From the NCBI GenBank assembly GCA_963712995.1, contig CAVQKH010000001.1, forward strand, positions 84,511 to 148,510: a stretch of 64,000 nt of DNA, given 5' to 3'. The stretch's first letter is position 1. Each line of letters starts with the position of its first letter. The position numbers were made by a program, and so were the translations under genes. Shown in pieces: positions 19,469 to 27,552 of the stretch. The notes under the pieces were generated by a model. The model was given only the letters and a program-made list of their open reading frames with translations, searched no databases and had not been told where the DNA came from. Origin of the DNA: GCA-003244245 sp963712995. Lineage in GTDB: Bacteria > Actinomycetota > Actinomycetes > Mycobacteriales > Pseudonocardiaceae.

Positions 19469-20707
19469 TCACGACCGGCGGATGATCAACTCTTCCGACT
19501 CCCCGGCGGCCCACGGCAGGAAGGCGTCGAGAAATCTTGCGGTTGCCGGCATAAAATAGCCGCCGTAATGGCTGATCGGATCCAGTGTCGATACGACGAT
19601 CGTGCCTGCGGTGGAGACCTGATCGACATACAGCAATGCTTCCCCGGTGGTCAGCTTCACGAGCACCTGCGCGCCCTCCGGTGCTTCGAGTACTCCGTGA
19701 TAATGCCAGGTGCAGTCGCGCAGCATCAGCCGCTGAAATAGCGGGTGATCCACCGCGCCGAGTCGAACACCGAGGTCGGCTTCGGGCTCCAGCCACCACC
19801 AGAAATTCGTTGGGCGATGCTCCCAGCACACCCCCGGCAAGAACTCGGGAATCGGCTCGCCACCGCTGAACGCGATCACCATTCCGCCGGCGTCGAGCAG
19901 CTCCGTGATCCGGTCGGCGGCGCGGTCGAGCAGGCCGCGATGCAGGCGCTCCGGGATGAGCAACCCGCGATAGGCGGTCAGGTCGGTGTCGGCCAGGTCG
20001 GGAAGGTAGATCATCCCGCCGGTGAGCTGCCGGGCGTACCGGGGCTCGGCGAGCGCGCGGTGATGCTGGGCCGAGCCGCCGTAGACAGCTGCCAGGCCGC
20101 GCGGCCCGCGCACGGCCTGGGCTCTGCGCTGGGCCGACTCGGTGATGATCCAGTCGAGCAGCGCATCACCGCAGTAACCGAGCAGGTCACTGGTCGCCTG
20201 AACGATGATGGTGCCGGCAGTCGATACCCGGTCCAGGTATGTCGCCGGCTCGCCACCGAAGAGCCGGGTGAGAACCTCGGCGCCCTCCGGAAGCGGATGG
20301 TGTCCGCGGGCAAAAAACCCGGCGACACCGCGCCGGAAGGTCAGCTCGGTGCCCATCCCACGGAAGATCGGATGGTCCGCGACCTCCACGACCCGGTAGC
20401 CGTCCAGCGACTGGTTCGTCAGCGGCACGAAGGCCGAGGCGCCGGGCAACCAGTCCCGGTGCAGGTGACCGCCGAAAACCACTACGCCGCCACGGTCGAG
20501 GTAGTCGCGAATCACGCGTTGTCGCCGGGCGAGGTGCTCCTGGTCGACGTTCGACCTGATGATCAACGCCGCGTACCGCGCCAGGTCGATGGACCCGATC
20601 GCGTAACAGTCGACCCGGTCGACCCGGTGCGACCACTCGCTTTCTTCGCTGCTCCGGATGTCCATGTCCAGCACAGCGAACTGGTGCGACACTGAGGTGG
20701 CGGTCAC
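19469..20707 (-). CDS. Unknown protein of two tandem amidotransferase-like halves, iron-box controlled
   Basis: A 412-residue soluble protein I do not recognise. It seems to be a duplication. The first half has YLDRGGVVVFGGHLHRDWLP then VSTAGTIIVQATSDLLGYCG. The second has LLDAGGMVIAFSGGEPIPEF then VSTAGTIVVSTLDPISHYGG, and each half ends with LLDWI or FLDAFLPW. The pattern resembles ThuA/class-I-amidotransferase-like Rossmann domains (a G-x-x-G turn after a hydrophobic strand) without an obvious catalytic Cys-His-Glu. The GTG start lies 12 bases past an IdeR-type palindrome, so expression probably rises when iron is short; ATG at 20665 is an alternative start. Confidence 0.75.
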   Translation of the reverse strand: MTATSVSHQFAVLDMDIRSSEESEWSHRVDRVDCYAIGSIDLARYAALIIRSNVDQEHLARRQRVIRDYLDRGGVVVFGGHLHRDWLPGASAFVPLTNQSLDGYRVVEVADHPIFRGMGTELTFRRGVAGFFARGHHPLPEGAEVLTRLFGGEPATYLDRVSTAGTIIVQATSDLLGYCGDALLDWIITESAQRRAQAVRGPRGLAAVYGGSAQHHRALAEPRYARQLTGGMIYLPDLADTDLTAYRGLLIPERLHRGLLDRAADRITELLDAGGMVIAFSGGEPIPEFLPGVCWEHRPTNFWWWLEPEADLGVRLGAVDHPLFQRLMLRDCTWHYHGVLEAPEGAQVLVKLTTGEALLYVDQVSTAGTIVVSTLDPISHYGGYFMPATARFLDAFLPWAAGESEELIIRRS

Positions 20708-20719
20708 TCGAAAGAGGGT

Positions 20720-20736
20720 AAGGCTAGGCTAGCCTT
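20720..20736. promoter_or_regulatory. IdeR/DmdR-type iron box
   Basis: AAGGCTA-GGC-TAGCCTT is a perfect 7-base inverted repeat and closely follows the actinobacterial iron-box pattern TTAGGTTAGGCTAACCTAA. It is immediately upstream of the 412-residue unknown gene and covers the stop codon of the next minus-strand gene. Iron-dependent repression of the downstream gene is inferred. Confidence 0.75.
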
Positions 20737-21046
20737 CATGCAAATGCGGGTCGGGATCCGACCCGAGGTCGCTCACCGGCGGGTCGCAGCACAGCAGCTC
20801 CTGATGAACTCGCCAGAACTCCTGGCAGGCTCGATACAGGTCGCGCTGCGCCGCCTCGAGAGCCTCAACGGGAGCAGGTGTGGGCACCCAACGACCGCGG
20901 ACCGGCTCGACCACAGTCAGTGCCTCCAAGGCGTGGGAGGCGTTGCGCAGGCTCTGGTGGGCACGGTGCAGCTGCTGGCGTTGCTCCTTGGAGAGCTCCT
21001 CTGGCTTGCGGCCTACGTCCACGCCTACAAACACTAGCCCTAGCAT
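20729..21046 (-). CDS. Conserved-looking hypothetical protein
   Basis: A 105-residue soluble, mostly helical protein: KEQRQQLHRAHQSLRNASHA, then VEALEAAQRDLYRACQEFWR, and an acidic end SDLGSDPDPHLHEG. No family is recognised. The start could be the GTG a few codons in (VFVGVDVG). The opposite strand also has a long frame here, but its protein lacks plausible features. Its last codons contain the iron box. Confidence 0.5.
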   Translation of the reverse strand: MLGLVFVGVDVGRKPEELSKEQRQQLHRAHQSLRNASHALEALTVVEPVRGRWVPTPAPVEALEAAQRDLYRACQEFWRVHQELLCCDPPVSDLGSDPDPHLHEG

Positions 21047-21160
21047 CCGTAGCCGTCTCGCACGGTCACACCCTCACCGGATGAGCCGGCGACGGCGACA
21101 CCTGGTTAAGTATGGATCACGTTGAGCCGCAGATGATGACGACGTTGAGAGGCTGCCACC

Positions 21161-21349
21161 GTGAGCAATACCCTGATTATCATCGTGCTGATCGTCGGCG
21201 TGGCCTTGATCGCAATACTCGGAGGTCTGGTCATGTTCGTGATGGCCCGCCTACGCCGAGTCATCAGACTGCAGTTCGAAACCATCGAAAAACTTCTCGG
21301 CGCAGCGGCTGCCGGTCAAAGCCAGGACAAACCCGCAGAGCACTCCTAG
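21161..21349 (+). CDS. Small membrane protein, unknown
   Basis: A 62-residue protein with an N-terminal membrane segment (LIIIVLIVGVALIAILGGLV) followed by a basic/amphipathic helix MARLRRVIRLQFETIEKLLG and a short polar tail. It starts at GTG. It ends two bases before the ATG of the lipoprotein, so the two genes are probably cotranscribed. Confidence 0.65.
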   Translation: MSNTLIIIVLIVGVALIAILGGLVMFVMARLRRVIRLQFETIEKLLGAAAAGQSQDKPAEHS

Positions 21350-21351
21350 CG

Positions 21352-22110
21352 ATGAGCGGGGCAAGACCCATCTCGCAACCCGGCATGGCCGTCATCTGTC
21401 TCATGGTGTGGCTACTCGTTATCGGATGCAGCGCCGGTAGTGGCGTCAACGACCTTGCGATGCTGCCGGTGGGCGCCGCGCTGCCCTCGGGCCAGGAATG
21501 CGCCACCCGGATCGAGCGGGATCATCGGGAACCGCGACCGGAGAACACCTCGGCCAACCGGCTCGTGCCTGATCGGGTGGTGATGCCGGTCTGGAAGGAC
21601 TTCACCGAGCAGGCCAACCGCCAGTTCGTGTCCCGCATCGACGGTGACTTCACCGGCACGACGGGTGAGATCCTCGCCTGGGGTGCCTGCAAGTGGGGCC
21701 TGGACGCCGACCTCGTGCGGGCGGTTGCGGTCCAGGAGAGCGAGTGGCGGCAGAGCACCACCTCCGACGAGTCGGATCGGGCCAGGGACTGCGTCGGCGG
21801 CGCCACACCGCCCTGCCCGACGAGTTTCGGGATCATGCAGCTCAAGCACATCTTCCTGCCCGGTTCGTATCCGCTGTCGCAGCGCAGCACCGCGTTCAAC
21901 GTCGACTACTACGGCGCCCGCATCCGCAGCTGCTACGAGGGCTGGGTCACCTACCTCGAGGGCGATTACGGCCCGGGCGACATCTGGAGCTGCGTGGGCT
22001 GGCACTGGTCCGGCGACTGGAAGGATCCCGGCGCCCAGCGCTACATCGAGCGGGTCCGCCGCCACCTCGAGCGCAAACCCTGGTTGACCTGGACCAACCA
22101 GCCTGCCTAA
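21352..22110 (+). CDS. Lipoprotein with lytic-transglycosylase-like domain
   Basis: A 252-residue exported lipoprotein. Residues 12-32 are hydrophobic and end in the lipobox LVIGC. The globular part has GLDADLVRAVAVQESEWRQS (the catalytic-Glu helix of SLT/lysozyme folds is QESEW) and later SFGIMQLKH (the conserved GxMQ turn), with several Cys that could pair outside the cell. It would act on peptidoglycan at the membrane surface. The ATG at 21352 directly follows the stop of the small membrane gene. Confidence 0.8.
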   Translation: MSGARPISQPGMAVICLMVWLLVIGCSAGSGVNDLAMLPVGAALPSGQECATRIERDHREPRPENTSANRLVPDRVVMPVWKDFTEQANRQFVSRIDGDFTGTTGEILAWGACKWGLDADLVRAVAVQESEWRQSTTSDESDRARDCVGGATPPCPTSFGIMQLKHIFLPGSYPLSQRSTAFNVDYYGARIRSCYEGWVTYLEGDYGPGDIWSCVGWHWSGDWKDPGAQRYIERVRRHLERKPWLTWTNQPA

Positions 22111-22120
22111 CGCCGCTGGG

Positions 22121-22498
22121 TCAGCCGAGCGGCACGTCCAGGTCGGTGTACTCACGGAAATGAACGATCTTACCCGCCCGGACGGTGAACACGTGCACGG
22201 CGCCGTAGCTGTTCGAGCTGCCGTCGTACAGCGTCCCGTCGGCGCGGACGATGCCCACGACAAGGTCCTCACCGGCCTCGCTGACGGTCTCGACGTAGAG
22301 CGCGAGGCTCTGCCACGCGCCACCCAGTCCCTGGAAGAATTCCCGCACTCCTGACCTGCCCTGGAACTGTCCGCCTTGCGGCAACGTTCCCGGTGCTGAC
22401 CACTGGACGTCCTCAGCGACGTTGTCCAGCACGGCCGGGATGTCGCCGCGGCCGAACGCCTCGTACGTCTGTTTGATCAACTCAACGCCTACTCCCAT
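22121..22498 (-). CDS. SnoaL-like/NTF2-fold protein
   Basis: A 125-residue alpha+beta cone protein. It starts GVELIKQTYEAFGRGDIPAV, then LDNVAEDVQWSAPG and GRSGVREFFQGL, and ends GKIVHFREYTDLDVPLG, the typical SnoaL_2 pattern. The family includes isomerases, cyclases and many proteins with no known reaction. It is convergent with the lipoprotein gene, 10 bases apart. Confidence 0.8.
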   Translation of the reverse strand: MGVGVELIKQTYEAFGRGDIPAVLDNVAEDVQWSAPGTLPQGGQFQGRSGVREFFQGLGGAWQSLALYVETVSEAGEDLVVGIVRADGTLYDGSSNSYGAVHVFTVRAGKIVHFREYTDLDVPLG

Positions 22499-22680
22499 CT
22501 GAACCCTCCTCCGCTGAGCTGACGGTGCCGCGCCAGCACTGTCACAGAAATTGGGTCGTCATGGCCCTGCCCAGCGTTACCCGGCGGCGTGCAAGACGAT
22601 GGACAACCCCCACTCATCACTGGCAGGTTCCCGTTGGCGAAGCGCCCGGTTTTGTCAGGGTGTCGTTCTAGAGTTGGGTT

Positions 22681-23007
22681 ATGTCGAGTGCGGCGGTGTG
22701 GCGGAGCGGTGATGTTGAATTGCTCGCCGAGTTGGGGTCGTTGGAGACCCGGTTGCATTCGACGTGGGCGCAGATGCTCGGGCGTGCCAGTCGCACCGTG
22801 CCCGCCGCGATCCGCCGTGCGGTTATTCTTCGCGATGGTGGATGTGCGTTTCCGGGGTGTTCGGTACCGGCCCGCTGGTGCGATATTCATCATTGTGTGC
22901 ACTGGGTTGATAACGGCCCCACCAGCCTGGAGAACTGTGTCGCGCTCTGCGGCCCACCCCGCACTAACCCCCTCCACACCCCCACCCTCATCCGAAACCG
23001 CCAGTAG
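22681..23007 (+). pseudogene. Truncated DUF222/HNH endonuclease remnant
   Basis: A 108-codon frame joins the usual start of the actinobacterial DUF222-HNH family (VELLAELGSLETRLHSTWAQ) directly to its C-terminal HNH part: IRRAVILRDGGCAFPGC and CDIHHCVHWVDNGPTSLENC. Intact members have 350-500 residues, so about 300 residues of the middle are missing. After LENCVALC the frame leaves the family sequence and ends early. This marks the left edge of the accessory region. Confidence 0.75.
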
Positions 23008-23089
23008 TGGCAGACTCCTGCGTCCTTCGGCGACACCCGCAACGCACCTGAGAAACACTGCTGCCGAACGGAGCAACAAGCGTGGGCAT

Positions 23090-23617
23090 ATGGAGCAGCT
23101 GCCGGCCACCAACGCCGGCCTGCCGGCGTGTCCAGCTGTGAAGTCGGCGAACCCAGTACCGAGCAGGTCAGGCAACTCGTTATACGACGTTGTGGACGAT
23201 CCGGACGCTGACCAGATCCTGACGATCGAGGAACTGCGCGCCCTGCGCGACCAGACGGGGGTGCCCGCAGCAGCTCCCGCGACGGCTCCTACGGCGGAGA
23301 TCAGGGTGCCGAATCAGCCCGCAGCCATCCCGCTGGAAACCCGTGCCGATCCCTGGCAAGATCTGCGGCGCCGGGCCAGGGACCAGCGGCGCTGGCTCCG
23401 GTGGGCCAGACCGCTCGCGGCAGCGGGTTGCCTCGCCCTCGCCGGTGGTGGGGTTGCGGTACTGGTCATCACCAACCACTCTCGCTCCGACCCGCTGTCC
23501 CCCGTCAAGGCCTCCGTGCCAGCGGCGCCCGCGCCGTCCGTGAGCGACCTCGGCTCCCGTGAGCGTTACCTCGGCACCAGAGCCCTCGATCGTCCTCCCG
23601 ATGCCTATCGTCACTGA
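23090..23617 (+). CDS. Single-pass membrane protein with Pro-rich exterior, possibly frameshifted
   Basis: A 175-codon frame. The cytoplasmic part has DPDADQILTIEELRALRDQT and WQDLRRRARDQRRWLRWARP. A membrane segment follows (LAAAGCLALAGGGVAVLVI), then a Pro/Ala linker. From about 23555 the next frame (+1) reads on as a long Pro/Ser/Ala-rich tail to a stop at 23885, without a sensible start of its own. The natural protein may therefore be about 265 residues with a frameshift near 23555. The function is unknown. Confidence 0.5.
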   Translation: MEQLPATNAGLPACPAVKSANPVPSRSGNSLYDVVDDPDADQILTIEELRALRDQTGVPAAAPATAPTAEIRVPNQPAAIPLETRADPWQDLRRRARDQRRWLRWARPLAAAGCLALAGGGVAVLVITNHSRSDPLSPVKASVPAAPAPSVSDLGSRERYLGTRALDRPPDAYRH

Positions 23618-23921
23618 GCCGAGCCCGTCTGCTCCGGGCCTGTCTGCGCAGGACACGACCGAGCCGCGAGCCGCCCCGGTGCCACCACCTCGCGCCACCT
23701 CCCGACCGAGGCCGAGCGCCTCCATCCCGCCCACCTCCGCTCGACCCGCACCTGCCAGGGCCCCCACGGAACGCCCGCCGCCCGGTGCCGCGGCAGACCC
23801 GCCCGGCGCGGCGAATCAGGAGGCAGCGCCCGGGCCCACACTCACCAGAACGCCGACCTCCTGGTCCCCAGCCGCCCCGCCGTGATCGAACGCTTCGGCG
23901 CACCGATCATCTGCGAGATCA

Positions 23922-24638
23922 TCACGGCTGGTCGATGGCGTAGACGAGCTCGACCATGACGGTGAGCTCCTGGGTGCCGGGCTCGATGGGGACGGGCGCC
24001 GCCGCCACCGCGCTATCGCGGCTGAAGGGGCCCGGTGGGCTGGCTGTCACCTCGGTGATCGAGCGGATCCGGCCCAGCGTCACCCCGGCCGCGTCGGCCA
24101 TCTGCTTGGCGTGTGCCTGCGCCTGGCGCACCGCGTCGGCGCGGGCCTGGGCCCGTGCGGCGCTGTCGTCCGCGATCGAGAAGCTGAGCTGCTGGAGCCT
24201 GATGGCGTCACCCGCTGCCTGCCCAGCAGCATCGATGAGCCCGCCGGCGGCGCCGATGTCGCGCAGCGTGGCGGTGATCTGGTTGGTCACCTCGTAGCCG
24301 GTGATCCGCCCGGTCGCCGGTTCGGAGGTCGGGTTCACCGAGAGCCTGCTGGTCTGCAGGTCCGCCGCGGCGACTCCCTTGCTCTTCAACACGGTGATCA
24401 GCGCGGTGGCCTTCTCGGTGTTGGCGTCGAGGGCGCTCTTCGCGCTCGGTGCCCTGGTCTGGACCCCGATGACGATGGTCACGGTGTCCGGGGTCCTGGT
24501 GACCGTGCCGAGTCCACGGGTGGTGATACCGGGAGAGTGTGTCGGTCCAGCATTGGTCGACGCTGCTGGTTCAGCGCAACCGGCCAGCACGAGCGCGCCG
24601 AGCGCGAGGGCCACAACACCGGACAAACCACGCTTCAT
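23922..24638 (-). CDS. SIMPL domain (DUF541) lipoprotein
   Basis: A 238-residue exported protein with a signal peptide and lipobox LVLAGC (residue about 21). The SIMPL core follows: GLGTVTRTPDTVTIVIGVQT, LKSKGVAAADLQTSRLSVNP, TGYEVTNQITATLRDI and ARADAVRQAQAHAKQMADAA. SIMPL proteins are periplasmic or surface proteins of uncertain function; one bacterial member was linked to oxidative-stress and chaperone roles. The ATG has a normal leader. Confidence 0.88.
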   Translation of the reverse strand: MKRGLSGVVALALGALVLAGCAEPAASTNAGPTHSPGITTRGLGTVTRTPDTVTIVIGVQTRAPSAKSALDANTEKATALITVLKSKGVAAADLQTSRLSVNPTSEPATGRITGYEVTNQITATLRDIGAAGGLIDAAGQAAGDAIRLQQLSFSIADDSAARAQARADAVRQAQAHAKQMADAAGVTLGRIRSITEVTASPPGPFSRDSAVAAAPVPIEPGTQELTVMVELVYAIDQP

Positions 24639-24694
24639 CGGGATCTCCCCACCATGTTCCTATGCTGGCCGCATCATCGAGGCCTACAGCAAGA

Positions 24695-24865
24695 TCACCG
24701 CGCAATGAGCTGCTGGGCATACTCCGTACCGAGGCGATACCCCGTGGTGAGTGCGAAGACCAGCACCATCAACACCGAAAGCCACAACGCCCAACGAATC
24801 GTGATCAGTCCTCTCCGCTCTCCGGACCAGCGTCTCCTCAGGCCCTCCCGTATGGCCGCCAGCAT
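24695..24865 (-). CDS. Small membrane protein, unknown
   Basis: A 56-residue frame from an ATG at 24865. A basic N-terminus (MLAAIREGLRRRWSGERRG) leads into one membrane segment (WALWLSVLMVLVFALTTGY). It lies downstream of the RelE-like gene and may be cotranscribed. Support is limited to the clean segment layout. Confidence 0.4.
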   Translation of the reverse strand: MLAAIREGLRRRWSGERRGLITIRWALWLSVLMVLVFALTTGYRLGTEYAQQLIAR

Positions 24866-24978
24866 ATGCGGACCGGGACGAAATGAGCGGCATTCCACCG
24901 GCACACGCGCTTCCGGTAACGGGTCACGGTCGACCGAGCTCCGCCCGGAACGTGGCGCACTCCCGTCCGCCAGGACGA

Positions 24979-25218
24979 TCACTCTGCGTGCCGCCGATGC
25001 ATGCCGAGCATCCGCGCCAGCTGCTCAATAAGGTAAATGACGAAACCCTCGGCATGGGCTCCGAAAGCGTGTGTTCGCATATTGGCGGTGCCAGGTCGTT
25101 CCCGGTTGTAGATCTCCCCGCTCCATGGGCTCAGCGCTAACATCGCCATCAGCTCGGCATAGAAAGGCAGGGTTGCAACCTGCTCGTCAACCTCGGCGTC
25201 GGTCTCAACGAGATACAC
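24979..25218 (-). CDS. RelE/ParE-like toxin homologue
   Basis: A 79-residue protein starting at GTG (VYLVETDAEVDEQVATLPFY). Its middle resembles the toxin at 25946-26193: LSPWSGEIYNRERPGTANMR aligns with IPWNGEPINKHNPTGAVRTL, and EGFVIYLIEQ with GMVTYLILED. The last 12 residues diverge and lack the usual terminal beta strand, so activity is doubtful. It is preceded on the same strand by a broken ATPase gene, and no antitoxin is left in front of it. Confidence 0.5.
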   Translation of the reverse strand: MYLVETDAEVDEQVATLPFYAELMAMLALSPWSGEIYNRERPGTANMRTHAFGAHAEGFVIYLIEQLARMLGMHRRHAE

Positions 25219-25505
25219 CTACAAGCCCAAACGCGCTTTGGTGTCCTCCCACGGCACCATCGGGACCTGACCGCCAGCGGGTGAGATTGGGGGCGGGCCG
25301 GGTCGACAATGGGCGCTCGGCGACGATGATCCGCTTGCTCAGCAACATGTCCAGAGTGCGGCGCAGCGTCGTCGGGGAGCCCGGCGCGGCCGGAACTCCT
25401 GCCGATCGAGACCGTGCTGCCAGGACTGGGCGAGCAGCGGGAAACCGCCGACGACCAGCGCCGCGTCGATCGCCGCAGCCGGTGGGACGCCAAGCAGGTC
25501 ACCCA
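25219..25505 (-). pseudogene. Remnant of AAA ATPase with DUF234-type C-terminus
   Basis: Two frames carry pieces of the actinobacterial ATP-binding/DUF234 family. The upstream piece is AAAIDAALVVGGFPLLAQSW, just after the ATPase core. After a shift, the next is the winged-helix piece SPTTLRRTLDMLLSKRIIVA followed by ERPLSTRPAPNLTRW. The Walker region and the part linking the two pieces are missing. It ends in front of the RelE-like gene. Confidence 0.5.
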
Positions 25506-25618
25506 TCGCGCACCTCGAGTGATTCGCAGCGAGCTCGAACCGGGCAGCAGACAGTGGTCACCCCCGGCTAGTCCGTGTCAGCGTGGACGATGCCACCCTG
25601 GGTGGTTATGTTTGGCGC

Positions 25619-25945
25619 GTGACCACCACCGTCGTGAAGCCGCCGTTCACCGACGCCTCCCCAGCTGAGATCCGCGCCGCGCTGCTCATAGAGGACCAAC
25701 CCGAATTCGACCGGCAATGGCGCGCTGCCCTGGCCATCGCAGCCGAGGCCCTGAGCTTGGACGAGGTACACGACACCCTGGAGTCCTGGCGGCGGGTCGC
25801 CTGGCTGGTCAACGCGCATGGACACGACGGTTACCGCAGGATGATGGCCCAAGCCCAGGAAACACTACGCACCGGCCAGAGCCCACCCGGCAGCGTCGGG
25901 ATCGAGACGATCGAGGCGCTGATCCGGGAGCGGTTGAGCCGGTAG
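25619..25945 (+). CDS. DUF6247-type antitoxin candidate
   Basis: A 108-residue acidic-to-neutral helical protein: FTDASPAEIRAALLIEDQPE, FDRQWRAALAIAAEALSLDE, LESWRRVAWLVNAHGHDGYR. This is the pattern of actinobacterial DUF6247 proteins that sit directly before RelE-like genes. The GTG at 25619 lies about ten bases after TATGTT with no ribosome site, which suggests a leaderless mRNA; a GTG at 25583 is the alternative. The stop is immediately followed by the toxin GTG. Antitoxin function is inferred from this pairing. Confidence 0.65.
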   Translation: MTTTVVKPPFTDASPAEIRAALLIEDQPEFDRQWRAALAIAAEALSLDEVHDTLESWRRVAWLVNAHGHDGYRRMMAQAQETLRTGQSPPGSVGIETIEALIRERLSR

Positions 25946-26193
25946 GTGTACTGGGTCGAGACCTACCCCGAGGCGCGAGACCAGATCGCCGCATTGCCTG
26001 ACGTGCCCTGGCCGGCTACGCCGAGGCATTGGGGGTGCTCAAGCTGATCCCGTGGAACGGGGAGCCGATCAACAAGCACAACCCGACGGGTGCCGTGCGG
26101 ACGCTGCCGTTCGGCGCCGTCGGCATGGTCACCTACCTGATCCTGGAGGATCAGCGGCGGGTGGACGTGATCACCGTCGTGTGGGTGGGCTGA
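25946..26193 (+). pseudogene. RelE-like toxin, frameshifted
   Basis: The gene starts at GTG right after the DUF6247 stop (VYWVETYPEARDQIAALPDV). Near 26002 the frame is lost; restoring one base gives AGYAEALGVLKLIPWNGEPI, then AVRTLPFGAVGMVTYLILED and RRVDVITVVWVG to a TGA at 26193. That is a complete RelE/ParE-like fold of about 82 residues with a conserved C-terminal strand. As it stands the reading frame ends early, so the toxin is off while its antitoxin is intact. Confidence 0.6.
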
Positions 26194-26254
26194 CGACGCC
26201 TCACGTGAACACCGCGTCTGGGAGCGACGGCCGGGCCGGCCGGCCGCACGAGTC

Positions 26255-26314
26255 GGCTGACCGGAACCCACCGGCGTGACACCGGCGGGTTCCGAACCCG
26301 GATTAGATGATCAT
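26255..26314. repeat. Hairpin element shared with the cas2/array junction
   Basis: An inverted repeat CGGAACCC-A-CCGG / CCGG-C-GGGTTCCG with a seven-base loop is followed by AACCCGGATTAGATGATCAT. The same layout, with the last 26 bases nearly identical and in the same orientation, recurs at 35331-35388 beside cas2. Here it lies just downstream of the DUF397 stop and of the toxin stop, so it probably works as a bidirectional terminator. Confidence 0.7.
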
Positions 26315-26321
26315 AGGGTCT

Positions 26322-26519
26322 TCAGTCGAATTCGCCGGTCCGCACTACGGCGGCGAACGCGGCCCACTGGGTCGTGGTGAACCTCAGGGCCGGGCCGGTC
26401 GGGTCCTTGGAGTCCCGGACGGCACGGCCGCCGACGAAGTCGGCGACCTCGACACACTCACCGATGCCGTTGCTGAAGGTAGACTTTCGCCATACGGCGG
26501 GAGACAGGTCATCCCTCAT
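26322..26519 (-). CDS. DUF397 protein
   Basis: A 65-residue DUF397 protein: WRKSTFSNGIGECVEVADFV, AVRDSKDPTGPALRF, WAAFAAVVRTGEFD. These are small partners of DUF5753/XRE regulators in actinobacteria, best known from developmental control in Streptomyces (BldB/WhiJ-like sets) and sometimes viewed as toxin-antitoxin pairs. It lies 18 bases downstream of its XRE partner on the same strand. Confidence 0.9.
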   Translation of the reverse strand: MRDDLSPAVWRKSTFSNGIGECVEVADFVGGRAVRDSKDPTGPALRFTTTQWAAFAAVVRTGEFD

Positions 26520-26537
26520 CGATGCCCCTCCTAGCTT

Positions 26538-27377
26538 TTACTCGCGTCTGTGGTTGGCGAGCTGCGCGATCATGGCCAGGCTCTCGTCCGCATCGAGGGA
26601 CTGGCCGCGCAGCTCGTCAAACAGCCTAGCCATCCGGGCGACCACCGAGGGGTCGTCGATGATGTGGCCGCCGACCACGTATTCCTGATAGGCCGCGTCA
26701 GGCAGCAGTTGGTCAGGGAAGGCGAGCAGGGTGAACGGGCCCGTGCCGACGTGCAGCCCCAGGTCGAACGGGAGCACCCGCAACTCGACGCTCGGCCAGG
26801 TGGCACGGTCGAGCAGCTGAGCCAGTTGAGCGCCCGCGACCGCGGCATCCCGCGCGCATCGCTCCAGCGCACCCTCGGACACCACGGCGCTGAGCTGGAG
26901 GGCGTCCGGTCCGGACAGCCTGCCCTGCCGGTGCAGCCGCGCCTTGACGTGCCGATCGATGTCCTTGGCGGGCACGAGGCCGCTCAGGGCGTAGAGCCTG
27001 CGCATGTACTGCTCGGTCTGCAGCGGTCCGGGAATGATCTCGAGATTTAGACAGCGCAGCGAGGCGGCGTCGGTCTCCAAGCCGACGTAGCCGGCCAGAA
27101 ACTTGGGCAGCCGGTAGGTGGACCACCATCCACGCTTGCTGGCCTCCTCGCGCAGCTCTTCGAGTGCGGTGAGGGTCGGCTCGTCGGCTCCGTAGAGGCG
27201 TACGACCAGCACGACCAGGTCTGACTTGCTGGGCACGTTGCGACCGGTCTCGATGTGGCCGATCCGAGCCTCGGAGCAGCCGATGGCCGCTGCCGCATCC
27301 GGTCGGCTGACGCCGGCGGCCTCGCGCAGCCGCTGTAGTTCGCGTCCGAGCTGCATACGCCTGACCGTGGGTGCCAT
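26538..27377 (-). CDS. XRE regulator with DUF5753 (Scr1-type) domain
   Basis: A 279-residue regulator. The N-terminal Cro/C1 helix-turn-helix is LGRELQRLREAAGVSRPDAA followed by IGCSEARIGHIETGRNVPS. The DUF5753 domain begins about residue 95 with LETDAASLRCLNLEIIPGPL and ends ARMARLFDELRGQSL. The start at 27377 (MAPTVRRMQLG) matches the family; ATGs up to seven codons earlier exist. It is paired with DUF397 and divergent from the small-gene operon at 27553. Confidence 0.88.
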   Translation of the reverse strand: MAPTVRRMQLGRELQRLREAAGVSRPDAAAAIGCSEARIGHIETGRNVPSKSDLVVLVVRLYGADEPTLTALEELREEASKRGWWSTYRLPKFLAGYVGLETDAASLRCLNLEIIPGPLQTEQYMRRLYALSGLVPAKDIDRHVKARLHRQGRLSGPDALQLSAVVSEGALERCARDAAVAGAQLAQLLDRATWPSVELRVLPFDLGLHVGTGPFTLLAFPDQLLPDAAYQEYVVGGHIIDDPSVVARMARLFDELRGQSLDADESLAMIAQLANHRRE

Positions 27378-27434
27378 GGCGGGCATCATAGTCACCACTC
27401 AACTCCGTATGGTATGTGCCGTAGTGGTAGATTT

Positions 27435-27446
27435 TGTATTAATACA
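27435..27446. promoter_or_regulatory. Palindromic site in divergent promoter
   Basis: TGTATTAATACA is a perfect 12-base palindrome in an AT-rich patch, flanked by GTAGA and TCTAC arms 9-12 bases out. It lies between the XRE/DUF5753 gene and the small-gene operon. It is a likely operator for the XRE protein and may overlap a -10 element. Confidence 0.45.
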
Positions 27447-27552
27447 GATATAAACTCTACAGGACGCCACTACGAGCCGGCGTCGACCGCCCAGCCCCGG
27501 CCGTTCCCCGACGAGCCGACTGGGCGGCCGCTGAGACCACCTGAGGAAGCAC

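Noticed and set aside
26300..26325. Remnant of a second cas2 gene
   Set aside because: The shared PMII-stop codons are only four residues long and continue into the DUF397 stop, with no other cas2 sequence upstream. A shared terminator element explains it better.
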